From an uncultured Chitinophagales bacterium (GTDB lineage: Bacteria; Bacteroidota; Bacteroidia; Chitinophagales; Chitinophagaceae), in contig CAMPIQ010000145.1 of assembly GCA_946886475.1 (NCBI GenBank), positions 1 to 9,104 on the forward strand: 9,104 nt of DNA, given 5' to 3'. Numbering within the stretch: the stretch's first letter is position 1; the number at the start of each line of letters is the position of its first letter. The notes under the pieces are model-generated. The model was not told the DNA's origin. It made no database searches and saw only the letters and a program-made list of their open reading frames with translations. The position numbers and the translations under genes are program-made. Positions 1 to 5,587 of the stretch are shown in pieces.

Positions 1-38
1 GAAAAGAAAATGATATAAAAAATCCGTTTTGTAGACAT
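1..38 (-). CDS. Partial gene leaving the left edge (N-terminus only)
   Basis: On the minus strand an ATG at 38-36 opens a frame that stays open to base 1, reading MSTKRIFYIIFF. A basic start followed by hydrophobic residues is what a signal peptide or first membrane helix looks like. The best support is the promoter: a perfect TAnnTTTG -7 box (TACCTTTG) lies on the same strand 17 bases upstream of the ATG. The gene is divergent from the DUF4440-like gene at 152, with a 113-bp shared upstream region. Function cannot be assigned from 12 residues. It may be an exported or membrane protein, but chance remains possible because the visible sequence is so short. Confidence 0.4.
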   Translation of the reverse strand, partial: MSTKRIFYIIFF

Positions 39-55
39 GATATATAAATAAAATG

Positions 56-63
56 CAAAGGTA
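56..63 (-). promoter_or_regulatory. Bacteroidota-type -7 promoter box (minus strand)
   Basis: The minus strand reads TACCTTTG, a perfect match to the Bacteroidota housekeeping -7 consensus TAnnTTTG. It sits just upstream of the ATG at 38-36. No clear TTTG -33 box is visible at the usual spacing of about 19-21 bases, so the call rests on the -7 box and its position. Confidence 0.45.
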
Positions 64-126
64 AACCAGCAGCGCCGGACCGGCCATGGATTAACATGAT
101 TTTTCACCCTTTTTACCCGGTCACAC

Positions 127-134
127 TATCTTTA
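127..134 (+). promoter_or_regulatory. Candidate -7 promoter box for the DUF4440-like gene
   Basis: TATCTTTA differs from TAnnTTTG only at the last base and lies 17 bases before the ATG at 152. A T-run at 101-104 could serve as a weak -33 element, although the 22-base spacer is slightly long. This is an inference from consensus and position only. Confidence 0.3.
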
Positions 135-151
135 AGCTTAATTTCTGCAAT

Positions 152-574
152 ATGAAACTCAGCATGCTTTCATTATTAATGACGTTTACGGTTTGTTGTT
201 ACAGCCAGGCCGATGATGAACAACAGATCAGGCAATCGCTGGCTAAACAAACTGAAAGCTGGAACAGGGGTGATATTGCTGGCTTCATGGACACGTACTG
301 GAAAAACGATTCGCTGATGTTCATTGGCAAGAGCGGCGTTCATTGGGGTTGGGATGCCACGCTGGAGAATTATATAAAAGGGTATCCCGATACCGTGGCC
401 ATGGGCAAACTTTCTTTTGAGATTTTACAGGTAAAGCGTTTATCTCCTGAATATTATTTTGTAGTAGGCAAATGGATGCTTTCCAGGACCATTGGAGATC
501 TGAGCGGTCATTATAATCTTTTATTTAAAAAGATCAATGGCCGGTGGGTGATCATTGCTGATCACAGTTCCTGA
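152..574 (+). CDS. Secreted NTF2-like (DUF4440/SnoaL-type) protein
   Basis: The 140-residue product starts with a signal peptide: a hydrophobic stretch over residues 3-16, with likely cleavage near YSQA|D at residue 20. No good lipobox is present, so periplasmic or secreted rather than lipoprotein is more likely. The mature part fits a compact NTF2-like alpha+beta cone. A first helix contains the family-typical W-N-R-G-D (residues 37-41) and F45..Y49, and the protein ends in beta strands with the terminal RWVIIADHSS typical of DUF4440/SgcJ-like proteins. Members of this fold range from ketosteroid-isomerase-like enzymes to simple ligand binders, so no reaction is assigned. The gene appears to be a single transcription unit. 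It converges with the minus-strand VanZ-like gene, and the two ends overlap by 13 bp (562-574). Confidence 0.85.
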   Translation: MKLSMLSLLMTFTVCCYSQADDEQQIRQSLAKQTESWNRGDIAGFMDTYWKNDSLMFIGKSGVHWGWDATLENYIKGYPDTVAMGKLSFEILQVKRLSPEYYFVVGKWMLSRTIGDLSGHYNLLFKKINGRWVIIADHSS

Positions 575-984
575 GGCAGTGTTTGCACCAGGGCTCTCTT
601 TTTTACAAAATAGAAACTGTAAAATGCCAGCAGGAGTCCTATTGCTGAAAACAGGATGTCATAATAATCAAATGTGCGTCCAAATACCGGAATGAGCTGG
701 ATGTATTCATTCACCAGCGCCAGAACAAATCCGGTAAGGCAAACGATCCTGTTATCAGAAAAGAAATAAAAACGCAGGAGTTGTCCATTGAAAAAACGGG
801 GATGGGTATAAAGCCAGTAAGCGGCAAAGGGAACAAGAAATGATCCGATCAGGTTGGGCGCAATGCCCGCCATGAATTGAAGGGGCCCATTCATATCAAC
901 ATATGGACGCAAAAAGAATTTTACGGCCCAGATCAATATGGTGCCGCCAAGAGTAAAGCGCAAGCTTAGTGTTCTCAATTCCAT
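562..984 (-). CDS. Four-helix membrane protein, VanZ-like
   Basis: The product is 140 residues with hydrophobic segments at about 9-26, 36-58, 79-98 and 107-127 and a basic C-terminal tail (VKKR), so it is an inner-membrane protein. Between helices 3 and 4 it reads E93-Y-I-Q96 ... G102-R103-T-F-D106-Y-Y-D109-I. This resembles the VanZ signature (E..Q ... GR..D..D) at the same place in that family's topology. VanZ itself gives low-level teicoplanin resistance, but most VanZ-like proteins are uncharacterised and a resistance role should not be assumed. It starts 9 bases after the stop of the 76-residue membrane protein, which indicates one transcript. Its 3' end overlaps the convergent DUF4440-like gene. 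The VanZ assignment is by motif only. Confidence 0.75.
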   Translation of the reverse strand: MELRTLSLRFTLGGTILIWAVKFFLRPYVDMNGPLQFMAGIAPNLIGSFLVPFAAYWLYTHPRFFNGQLLRFYFFSDNRIVCLTGFVLALVNEYIQLIPVFGRTFDYYDILFSAIGLLLAFYSFYFVKKRALVQTLPQEL

Positions 985-993
985 GAATCAGAT

Positions 994-1224
994 TTATTTC
1001 CAAAGCCTGTACAATTTACGCATCAGCCAAATAAATGTTACCAGTGAAAGAAAATAAAACAAAACATTAAACCATCTCCAACCTCCGCCAACATCACCAA
1101 GGCTGAAAAATATACCGGCAGTCATTACCGCCATCATCCAAATAAATAAGAGGGAGAAAGACCTGATGATCTTAAAGAATATCCGGCTGATATCAGGATC
1201 TATTTCTCTGTTGTATTCGTCCAT
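994..1224 (-). CDS. Small two-helix membrane protein, unknown function
   Basis: The product is 76 residues. A charged N-terminus (DEYNREIDPD) is followed by a hydrophobic helix at about 20-42, a short glycine-rich turn (GDVGGG), and a second helix at about 50-68 ending in the basic stretch RKLYRLWK. I do not recognise a family. Reality is supported by the clean membrane topology, an ATG start, and its position 9 bases upstream of the VanZ-like gene on the same strand, as in an operon. It lies 104 bases downstream of the GH25 gene. A near-consensus -7 box at 1278-1285 could give it its own promoter. Confidence 0.65.
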   Translation of the reverse strand: MDEYNREIDPDISRIFFKIIRSFSLLFIWMMAVMTAGIFFSLGDVGGGWRWFNVLFYFLSLVTFIWLMRKLYRLWK

Positions 1225-1277
1225 ACGGTAAAAAGCTTGTCACGGTAAAACGAAGGACCGGTTCTGAGTTCACAGGC

Positions 1278-1285
1278 CAAAGTAA
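1278..1285 (-). promoter_or_regulatory. Candidate -7 box for the two membrane-protein genes
   Basis: The minus strand reads TTACTTTG, one mismatch from TAnnTTTG, about 54 bases upstream of the ATG at 1224. It lies between the GH25 stop codon and the next gene, beyond the palindrome at 1302-1315, so it could start a separate transcript for the 76-residue and VanZ-like proteins. Weak evidence. Confidence 0.25.
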
Positions 1286-1297
1286 TATACGCATTGT

Positions 1298-1319
1298 GAG
1301 CTGCTGTCGACAGCAACTC
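1298..1319. repeat. Perfect 14-bp palindrome inside a 22-bp inverted repeat
   Basis: TGCTGTCGACAGCA at 1302-1315 is identical to its reverse complement. Flanking GAG (1298-1300) and CTC (1317-1319) extend the symmetry after one mismatch. On the minus strand it begins about 10 bases after the GH25 stop codon. As RNA it could form a stem with a TCGA loop, but no T-run follows in either direction, so it is a poor classical intrinsic terminator. It could be a factor-assisted 3' end or a binding site for a dimeric protein. Confidence 0.6.
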
Positions 1320-1328
1320 CAGGCATTC

Positions 1329-2102
1329 CTAAGGCAACAGCAGTGATCTGAAATCCAGCGAATCTCCATTAAACACATTAAAGTCAACTTTCGAAGCTAT
1401 GCCATTCACCCTTCCTTCCTCACTATGTTGCCAGAAAGACCATTCACGTTCAATGCGCGGCTTTTGTGGTTGAAAATAATGGGCTACCCATAATGAATAA
1501 TCATCAAAATATCCCTGCAGGTAGGTTTCATAAAATGAAACATTGGTATAGATGATGGGCTTTACACCATAATATTCTTCTACAGCATCGAGCCATTCTT
1601 TTACTTCTGTACGCAACCTGGCGGCAGAGGTTCCATTATTTTGTTCAACATCCAGAACCGGAGGAAGGTCGCCGCTTTCAAGTTCAACGCTATTGATAAA
1701 ATTCTTTGCCTGTGTTTTCCCATCTTTGCTGGCTATAAAAAAATGATAGGCACCTCTCGTTATTCCGGCCTTCTTTGATCTTCTCCAGTTTCGTTTAAAA
1801 TGGGAATCGGTATGGTTGTTCCCTTCCGTTGCCTTAATAAATGCAAAACCTATCCTGATATCCTTAACCTGCATTTCTTTTACCATTGTCCAGGAAATAT
1901 TTTGCTGGTACTTTGAAACATCTATGCCGTGTATCTCGTATGAAGAAGGCATCTCAATTCCAAATTCAGGGTATTGCTCAAAACTTAATTCACGGCTTTG
2001 CAACCATAAATAACCCAGCAGGGCTATAAAACAAAATGCAGCAATTACAGAAGCTCCAATGAACAGCCGTAAAAATTTTTTTCTTGACTTGTTACTTGCC
2101 AC
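1329..2102 (-). CDS. Membrane-anchored GH25 lysozyme-like hydrolase
   Basis: From the chosen start the product is 257 residues. It has a basic N-terminus (SNKSRKK), one membrane helix at about 11-35, then a GH25 catalytic domain from about 57 to the end facing the periplasm. GH25 hallmarks are HGIDVSKYQ with D61, IKATEG, the D-x-E catalytic pair D151/E153 (in PPVLDVEQN), YTN, the WQHS motif near 223-226, and VDFN with D240. The family hydrolyses the beta-1,4 bond between N-acetylmuramic acid and N-acetylglucosamine in peptidoglycan, so remodelling or turnover of the cell's own wall is likely (inference). The start is uncertain. The open frame reaches a TTG at 2186, but those extra residues do not look like a signal. 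GTG at 2102 gives a typical signal-anchor and is preceded by a -7-like box. No in-frame ATG lies before the catalytic domain. Confidence 0.85.
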   Translation of the reverse strand: MASNKSRKKFLRLFIGASVIAAFCFIALLGYLWLQSRELSFEQYPEFGIEMPSSYEIHGIDVSKYQQNISWTMVKEMQVKDIRIGFAFIKATEGNNHTDSHFKRNWRRSKKAGITRGAYHFFIASKDGKTQAKNFINSVELESGDLPPVLDVEQNNGTSAARLRTEVKEWLDAVEEYYGVKPIIYTNVSFYETYLQGYFDDYSLWVAHYFQPQKPRIEREWSFWQHSEEGRVNGIASKVDFNVFNGDSLDFRSLLLP

Positions 2103-2106
2103 TATG

Positions 2107-2114
2107 CAAGTATA
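2107..2114 (-). promoter_or_regulatory. Candidate -7 box just upstream of the GH25 GTG start
   Basis: The minus strand reads TATACTTG, one mismatch from TAnnTTTG. It ends 4 bases before the GTG at 2102, so transcription would begin almost at the start codon, giving a leaderless mRNA. An alternative box (AACATTTG, 2148-2155, also one mismatch) would give a leader of about 40 bases. The two cannot be separated by eye. Confidence 0.3.
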
Positions 2115-2229
2115 AACAGGAGAATGCAATTGACAATAGGCATTAGGCAAATGTTTTCTTAAGGTCAGCCGGCGCAGATGATACAATTAGAATAAACAGG
2201 GTTTTTTTATCCGGGCTGCGATTATTATT

Positions 2230-2237
2230 GACCTTTG
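2230..2237 (+). promoter_or_regulatory. Candidate -7 box for the radical SAM gene
   Basis: GACCTTTG matches TAnnTTTG except for the first base. A T-rich run at 2202-2208 lies about 21 bases upstream, where a -33 element would be expected. The ATG at 2271 is about 33 bases downstream. If this is the promoter, the in-frame TTG at 2235 lies inside the box and cannot be the start, which favours 2271. Confidence 0.35.
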
Positions 2238-2270
2238 CCTATTTGCCAAAGGCTGGCTAACTTGCATCCT

Positions 2271-3296
2271 ATGCCTTTCAATTGGAATGACAGTGTGAAT
2301 TTTCTTGGTAAGCTCACGGCACGCCGTGCATGGAATGCATTCAGGGTATGGAGCAGTTATCATGTAAGCAGGTTAATCAAAAAACCTGTACAATGGGGAT
2401 ATCCAATTTCCATTTCATTTGAGCCTACAACTTCCTGCAATCTCAGATGTCCGGAATGTCCTAGTGGTTTGCGTGCTTTCACCAGACCTACCGGTATGTT
2501 GAAAAAAGATTTTTTCACTGAAACGATCGACCAGATATCAGGAGACCTTATGTACCTGATCTTTTATTTCCAGGGCGAACCCTATCTCAATCCTGATTTT
2601 CTGGATATGGTGAAGTATGCATCAGGAAAAAAAATTTATACAGCCACTTCAACCAATGCACATTATCTCAATGATGCGAATGCCAGAAGAACAATTGAAA
2701 GCGGACTTGACCGGTTGATCATTTCCATTGACGGCACTACCCAGGAAACCTATCAGCAATACCGGGTGGGCGGTCATCTTAATAAAGTTCTGGAAGGTGC
2801 TGCCAATATCGTGAAATGGAAAAGGGAGCTGAAAAGTAAAACTCCTTTCATCATTTTCCAGTTCCTGGTGGTGCGGCACAACGAACACCAGATAGAAGAA
2901 GTAAAGAAAATGGCGAAAGATATTGGCGTTGACGATGTATGGCTGAAAACAGCGCAGGTTTATGATTATGAAAATGATCCTAACCAGTTAATTCCGACAA
3001 TTTCCAAATACAGCCGCTATAAAAAAGATAAGCACGGCAAAACATCTTTCAAGGGAAATGAGGCTAACCATTGCTGGCGGCTGCACCACGATCCGGTAAT
3101 TACCTGGGATGGCTCGGTGGTTCCCTGTTGCTTTGATAAGGACGCCAAACATAAACTGGGTAACCTGAAGCAACAAAGCTTCAGGGAAGTATGGCATAAC
3201 AAAGAATACCAGCACTTCAGAAGCCAGGTATTGAAAAGCCGCAAGAATATTGACATCTGTGCTAATTGTTCGGAAGGTGTAAAGGTTTGGGGGTGA
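2271..3296 (+). CDS. Orphan radical SAM protein with SPASM/Twitch-like C-terminus
   Basis: The product is 341 residues from the ATG at 2271; an in-frame TTG at 2235 adds 12 residues but overlaps the likely promoter. The radical SAM [4Fe-4S] motif is C56-x3-C60-x2-C63 (CNLRCPEC). It is followed by a GEP version of the SAM-binding GGE motif (FQGEP) and the strand LIISIDGTTQETYQQYR, typical of the SPASM-containing branch. The C-terminal part carries C268-x12-G-x4-C286-C287 and then C330-x2-C333. This fits CX9-15GX4C plus a closing CxxC, so at least one auxiliary Fe-S cluster is likely. Relatives modify ribosomal peptides or enzymes (PqqE and anSME types), but no precursor peptide, sulfatase or maturase partner is adjacent. 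Substrate unknown; a cytosolic enzyme is expected. It is divergent from the GH25 gene across a 168-bp gap. Confidence 0.85.
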   Translation: MPFNWNDSVNFLGKLTARRAWNAFRVWSSYHVSRLIKKPVQWGYPISISFEPTTSCNLRCPECPSGLRAFTRPTGMLKKDFFTETIDQISGDLMYLIFYFQGEPYLNPDFLDMVKYASGKKIYTATSTNAHYLNDANARRTIESGLDRLIISIDGTTQETYQQYRVGGHLNKVLEGAANIVKWKRELKSKTPFIIFQFLVVRHNEHQIEEVKKMAKDIGVDDVWLKTAQVYDYENDPNQLIPTISKYSRYKKDKHGKTSFKGNEANHCWRLHHDPVITWDGSVVPCCFDKDAKHKLGNLKQQSFREVWHNKEYQHFRSQVLKSRKNIDICANCSEGVKVWG

Positions 3297-3351
3297 AGCA
3301 ATTCAAAAATTTAAGATCAGATCATATTTATATTAAAAGTTAATAGAGCCA

Positions 3352-3379
3352 CAGTTCGCCTGACAGGAACAATGAACTG
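3352..3379. promoter_or_regulatory. Inverted repeat upstream of the MarR gene (possible operator)
   Basis: CAGTTC (3352-3357) and GAACTG (3374-3379) form a perfect 6-bp inverted repeat separated by 16 bases. Between them is CCTGACAGG, itself a 9-bp palindrome about one base. It lies just before the candidate -7 box at 3387 and the MarR start at 3404. MarR proteins often bind palindromes overlapping their own promoter, so autoregulation is possible. This is suggestion only: short inverted repeats also arise by chance. Confidence 0.25.
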
Positions 3380-3386
3380 CGACTAT

Positions 3387-3394
3387 GAACTTTG
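3387..3394 (+). promoter_or_regulatory. Candidate -7 box for the MarR gene
   Basis: GAACTTTG matches TAnnTTTG at all but the first base and ends 9 bases before the ATG at 3404. The mRNA would then have almost no leader. The in-frame TTG at 3392 lies within the box, so it is unlikely to be the start codon. Confidence 0.3.
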
Positions 3395-3403
3395 AATTAT
3401 TCA

Positions 3404-3859
3404 ATGGGCATCGAAAAAGACATACAACAATCCAATTTTTCCAGTACCAAACAAAAGGCTATGATCAACCTTATGTTTTCTTATGGCTGGATAATTGAAC
3501 AGATCAAAGATTTTCTTTCAAAGGAAGATATCACACACCAGCAATTCAACATTTTACGGATTCTCAGAGGCTCAAACCCCCGACCTTTATCAACGTTACA
3601 GATCCGTGAACGCATGCTTGATAAAATGAGTGATACCAGCCGTATTGTGGACAGGCTTGTTGTTAAAGGTCTCGTAAAAAAAACTACTTCCGCAACAGAT
3701 AAAAGACTTGTTGACGTTATCATCACGGACAAAGGGCAACAGCTATTAAAGAAACTTGATAATGAAGCGGATCATATTTCAGAGATCATGATCAGGCTTT
3801 CAGAAAATGATGCAGAAATGTTAAGTCTTTTGTTAGATAAGTTACGAGGCTCTCAATAA
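3404..3859 (+). CDS. MarR-family winged-helix transcriptional regulator
   Basis: The product is 151 residues from the ATG at 3404, the usual length for a MarR protein. An N-terminal dimerisation helix is followed by the winged helix-turn-helix at about 36-115: THQQFNILRILRG, then LSTLQIRERM as the first HTH helix and DTSRIVDRLVVKGLV as the recognition helix. The wing carries TDKRLVDVIITDKG, the D-x-R ... T-x-K-G signature of the family. C-terminal helices complete the dimer interface. Such proteins are dimeric DNA-binding repressors or activators that respond to small ligands or oxidation. No cysteine is present, so a thiol switch is unlikely; the ligand is unknown. The 30-base gap to the GHL10 gene suggests a shared transcript or control of that gene (inference). 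Confidence 0.9.
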   Translation: MGIEKDIQQSNFSSTKQKAMINLMFSYGWIIEQIKDFLSKEDITHQQFNILRILRGSNPRPLSTLQIRERMLDKMSDTSRIVDRLVVKGLVKKTTSATDKRLVDVIITDKGQQLLKKLDNEADHISEIMIRLSENDAEMLSLLLDKLRGSQ

Positions 3860-3889
3860 ACTATCTTCATTTTTTATAATCTATACGAA

Positions 3890-5179
3890 ATGAAAAAATC
3901 ACTTGTCACCCTCTCCTTCTTCCTTATAGTATTTATCAGCTTCGCCCAACCGCAATACGAATTCCGTGGCGTATGGATAGCAACAGTGGCTAACATTGAC
4001 TGGCCGGAGAAAAATGAATACAATGTAGAGAAACAAAAAGCAGATTTTATTGAGCAACTCGACATGCATGTTGCCAATGGAATGAATGCAGTGATTGTAC
4101 AGGTGCGTCCCGCTACTGATGCTTTTTATCCATCACCATATGAACCATGGAGTCAGTGGCTCACAGGAAAACAGGGCAAGGCGCCATTTCCATTTTATGA
4201 TCCTTTACAGTTCATGATTGAAGAATCGCATAAACGCGGACTCGAATTTCATGCCTGGCTCAACCCCTACCGCGCCAATTTCTCTATTGGAACGGCTTCA
4301 ATAGCTCCGGACCATGTAACCAAAAAGCATCCCGACTGGTTCCTGAATTATGGAGGCAAAACCTATTTTGACCCGGGCAATAAAGAAGGACAACAATGGG
4401 TATTGAATGTAATTAGGGATATAGTGAAGCGATATAATGTTGATGCCATTCACATGGACGATTATTTTTATCCTTACAAGATCGCAGGCAAGGAATTTCC
4501 TGATTCCAAATCATACGCCAGGGATCCAAGAGGATTAAGCAAGGATGACTGGAGAAGAAGTAACGTTGATACCGTAATTTCTAAGATAGCACAGGTAATA
4601 TCGGAGGAAAAGCCATGGGTGAAGTTTGGCATCTCACCATTCGGTGTGTGGAGAAATCAGTCAGACGATCCTATGGGAAGTAATACAAAAGCAGGTGTTA
4701 CCAATTACGACGATCTGTATGCTGATATACTTCTTTGGCTTGAGGAAGGATGGATCGATTACGTAGCCCCCCAACTTTATTGGGAAACTGGTCATAAGCT
4801 GGCTGCATTTGAAACACTTGTAGACTGGTGGTCGCAACACACTTATGGCAGGCATCTTTATATTGGCCAGGGCATTTACCGTGCGCTGGAAAAAGGAGCA
4901 TCGCGGGTTGCATGGAAAGATCCTGATGAGTTGCCAAATCAGATAAAGATCCTAAGGAGCAATCCAAATATTCACGGCAGTATCTATTTCAGCAGCCGTT
5001 CATTTGAATCTAATCCCAATGGATGGGTAGATTCGCTGCGAAACAATTATTATAGTAACCAAGCAGAGATCCCTCCCATGGAGTGGCTGCCGGTAAATCC
5101 AAACAAAGCAACACATCCTACTGGATTTACCCGTCCAAAAGCAGTTATGCCCAATGAGAAGAAAGATTCAGGCAAGTAA
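3890..5179 (+). CDS. Secreted GHL10-family (DUF187) glycosyl hydrolase-like protein
   Basis: The product is 429 residues with a clear signal peptide (MKKS then a hydrophobic run to about 18, cleavage near FAQ|PQ). The GHL10 domain starts at about residue 24 with the signature EFRGVWIATVANIDWP. It continues through QVRP (71-74), HAWLNPYR (121-128), DPG (161-163), IHMDDYFYP (187-195, with the conserved acidic pair expected at the active site), KFGISPFGVWRN (245-256) and DYVAPQLYWE (290-299). E. coli DigH (formerly YddW) has this domain and cleaves peptidoglycan glycan strands stripped of stem peptides, so a similar periplasmic wall role is plausible but not shown. There is no lipobox, unlike DigH. 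The protein ends soon after the domain with a charged tail, and I see no C-terminal Fn3-like extension. It follows marR by 30 bases. Confidence 0.85.
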   Translation: MKKSLVTLSFFLIVFISFAQPQYEFRGVWIATVANIDWPEKNEYNVEKQKADFIEQLDMHVANGMNAVIVQVRPATDAFYPSPYEPWSQWLTGKQGKAPFPFYDPLQFMIEESHKRGLEFHAWLNPYRANFSIGTASIAPDHVTKKHPDWFLNYGGKTYFDPGNKEGQQWVLNVIRDIVKRYNVDAIHMDDYFYPYKIAGKEFPDSKSYARDPRGLSKDDWRRSNVDTVISKIAQVISEEKPWVKFGISPFGVWRNQSDDPMGSNTKAGVTNYDDLYADILLWLEEGWIDYVAPQLYWETGHKLAAFETLVDWWSQHTYGRHLYIGQGIYRALEKGASRVAWKDPDELPNQIKILRSNPNIHGSIYFSSRSFESNPNGWVDSLRNNYYSNQAEIPPMEWLPVNPNKATHPTGFTRPKAVMPNEKKDSGK

Positions 5180-5587
5180 TTTTTTTGAGCGCCGGTTAAA
5201 ATGTGGTGGCTGTAGTAAAAAATAGTTTGTTTTCTTTTCCAGCCCACCTCCATTTGCGGGTGATACCTGTATAAAAAAACCGGCAATGGTAAAGCTTGCT
5301 GACCATGGCTGCTTTGCTGAAACCTACCAGGATATTTTTATTAATAGTATGAGGTGTGTAGAATTTTAGGGGCACTAAGGGTTTGCTGAATATTGGGGCA
5401 GAATTTACCGGTATCCGCTCAAATGCAGTCCTGACGCGGATTTCAGTGATTTTAACAACAAGTTTGACCTCAAAAAACAGGGTTACAACACCATGGATTA
5501 GGATTTGCAGTAAATTTACGGCTTGATTTTTGTGAACCCGGCCAAATTTTCCTTTAGCCAGGAGATATTTGCCACAGAAGAAACCAG
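5180..5587. other. 408-bp gap upstream of rpoN, no convincing gene
   Basis: This is the longest gene-free stretch in the window. All three plus-strand frames are broken by stops. One minus-strand frame (5196-5639) is open throughout, but it starts only at a GTG inside the antisense of rpoN and its product resembles nothing I know. No tRNA, strong terminator or known riboswitch is evident. The rpoN promoter should lie at the right end: TTTG at 5504-5507 and GATTTTTG at 5525-5532 form an imperfect -33/-7 pair (17-base spacer), and TAAATTTA at 5511-5518 is another near match. It could be a long leader, a decayed gene or an unrecognised small RNA. Confidence 0.5.

Noticed and set aside
1193..1387. 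64-codon minus-strand open frame between GH25 and the two-helix protein
   Set aside because: It overlaps the ends of both real genes in another frame, is rich in Cys, Trp and Arg, and shows no topology or motif.
2103..2186. TTG-initiated 28-residue extension of the GH25 protein
   Set aside because: The added residues would sit in front of a good signal-anchor and contain the candidate promoter; GTG 2102 is preferred.
2201..2208. T-run as an intrinsic terminator
   Set aside because: No GC-rich stem precedes it, and it lies between two divergent genes where no transcript should end. It may instead contribute a -33 region.
2235..2270. TTG-initiated 12-residue N-terminal extension of the radical SAM protein
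   Set aside because: The TTG lies inside the likely -7 box, and the ATG at 2271 gives a good start.
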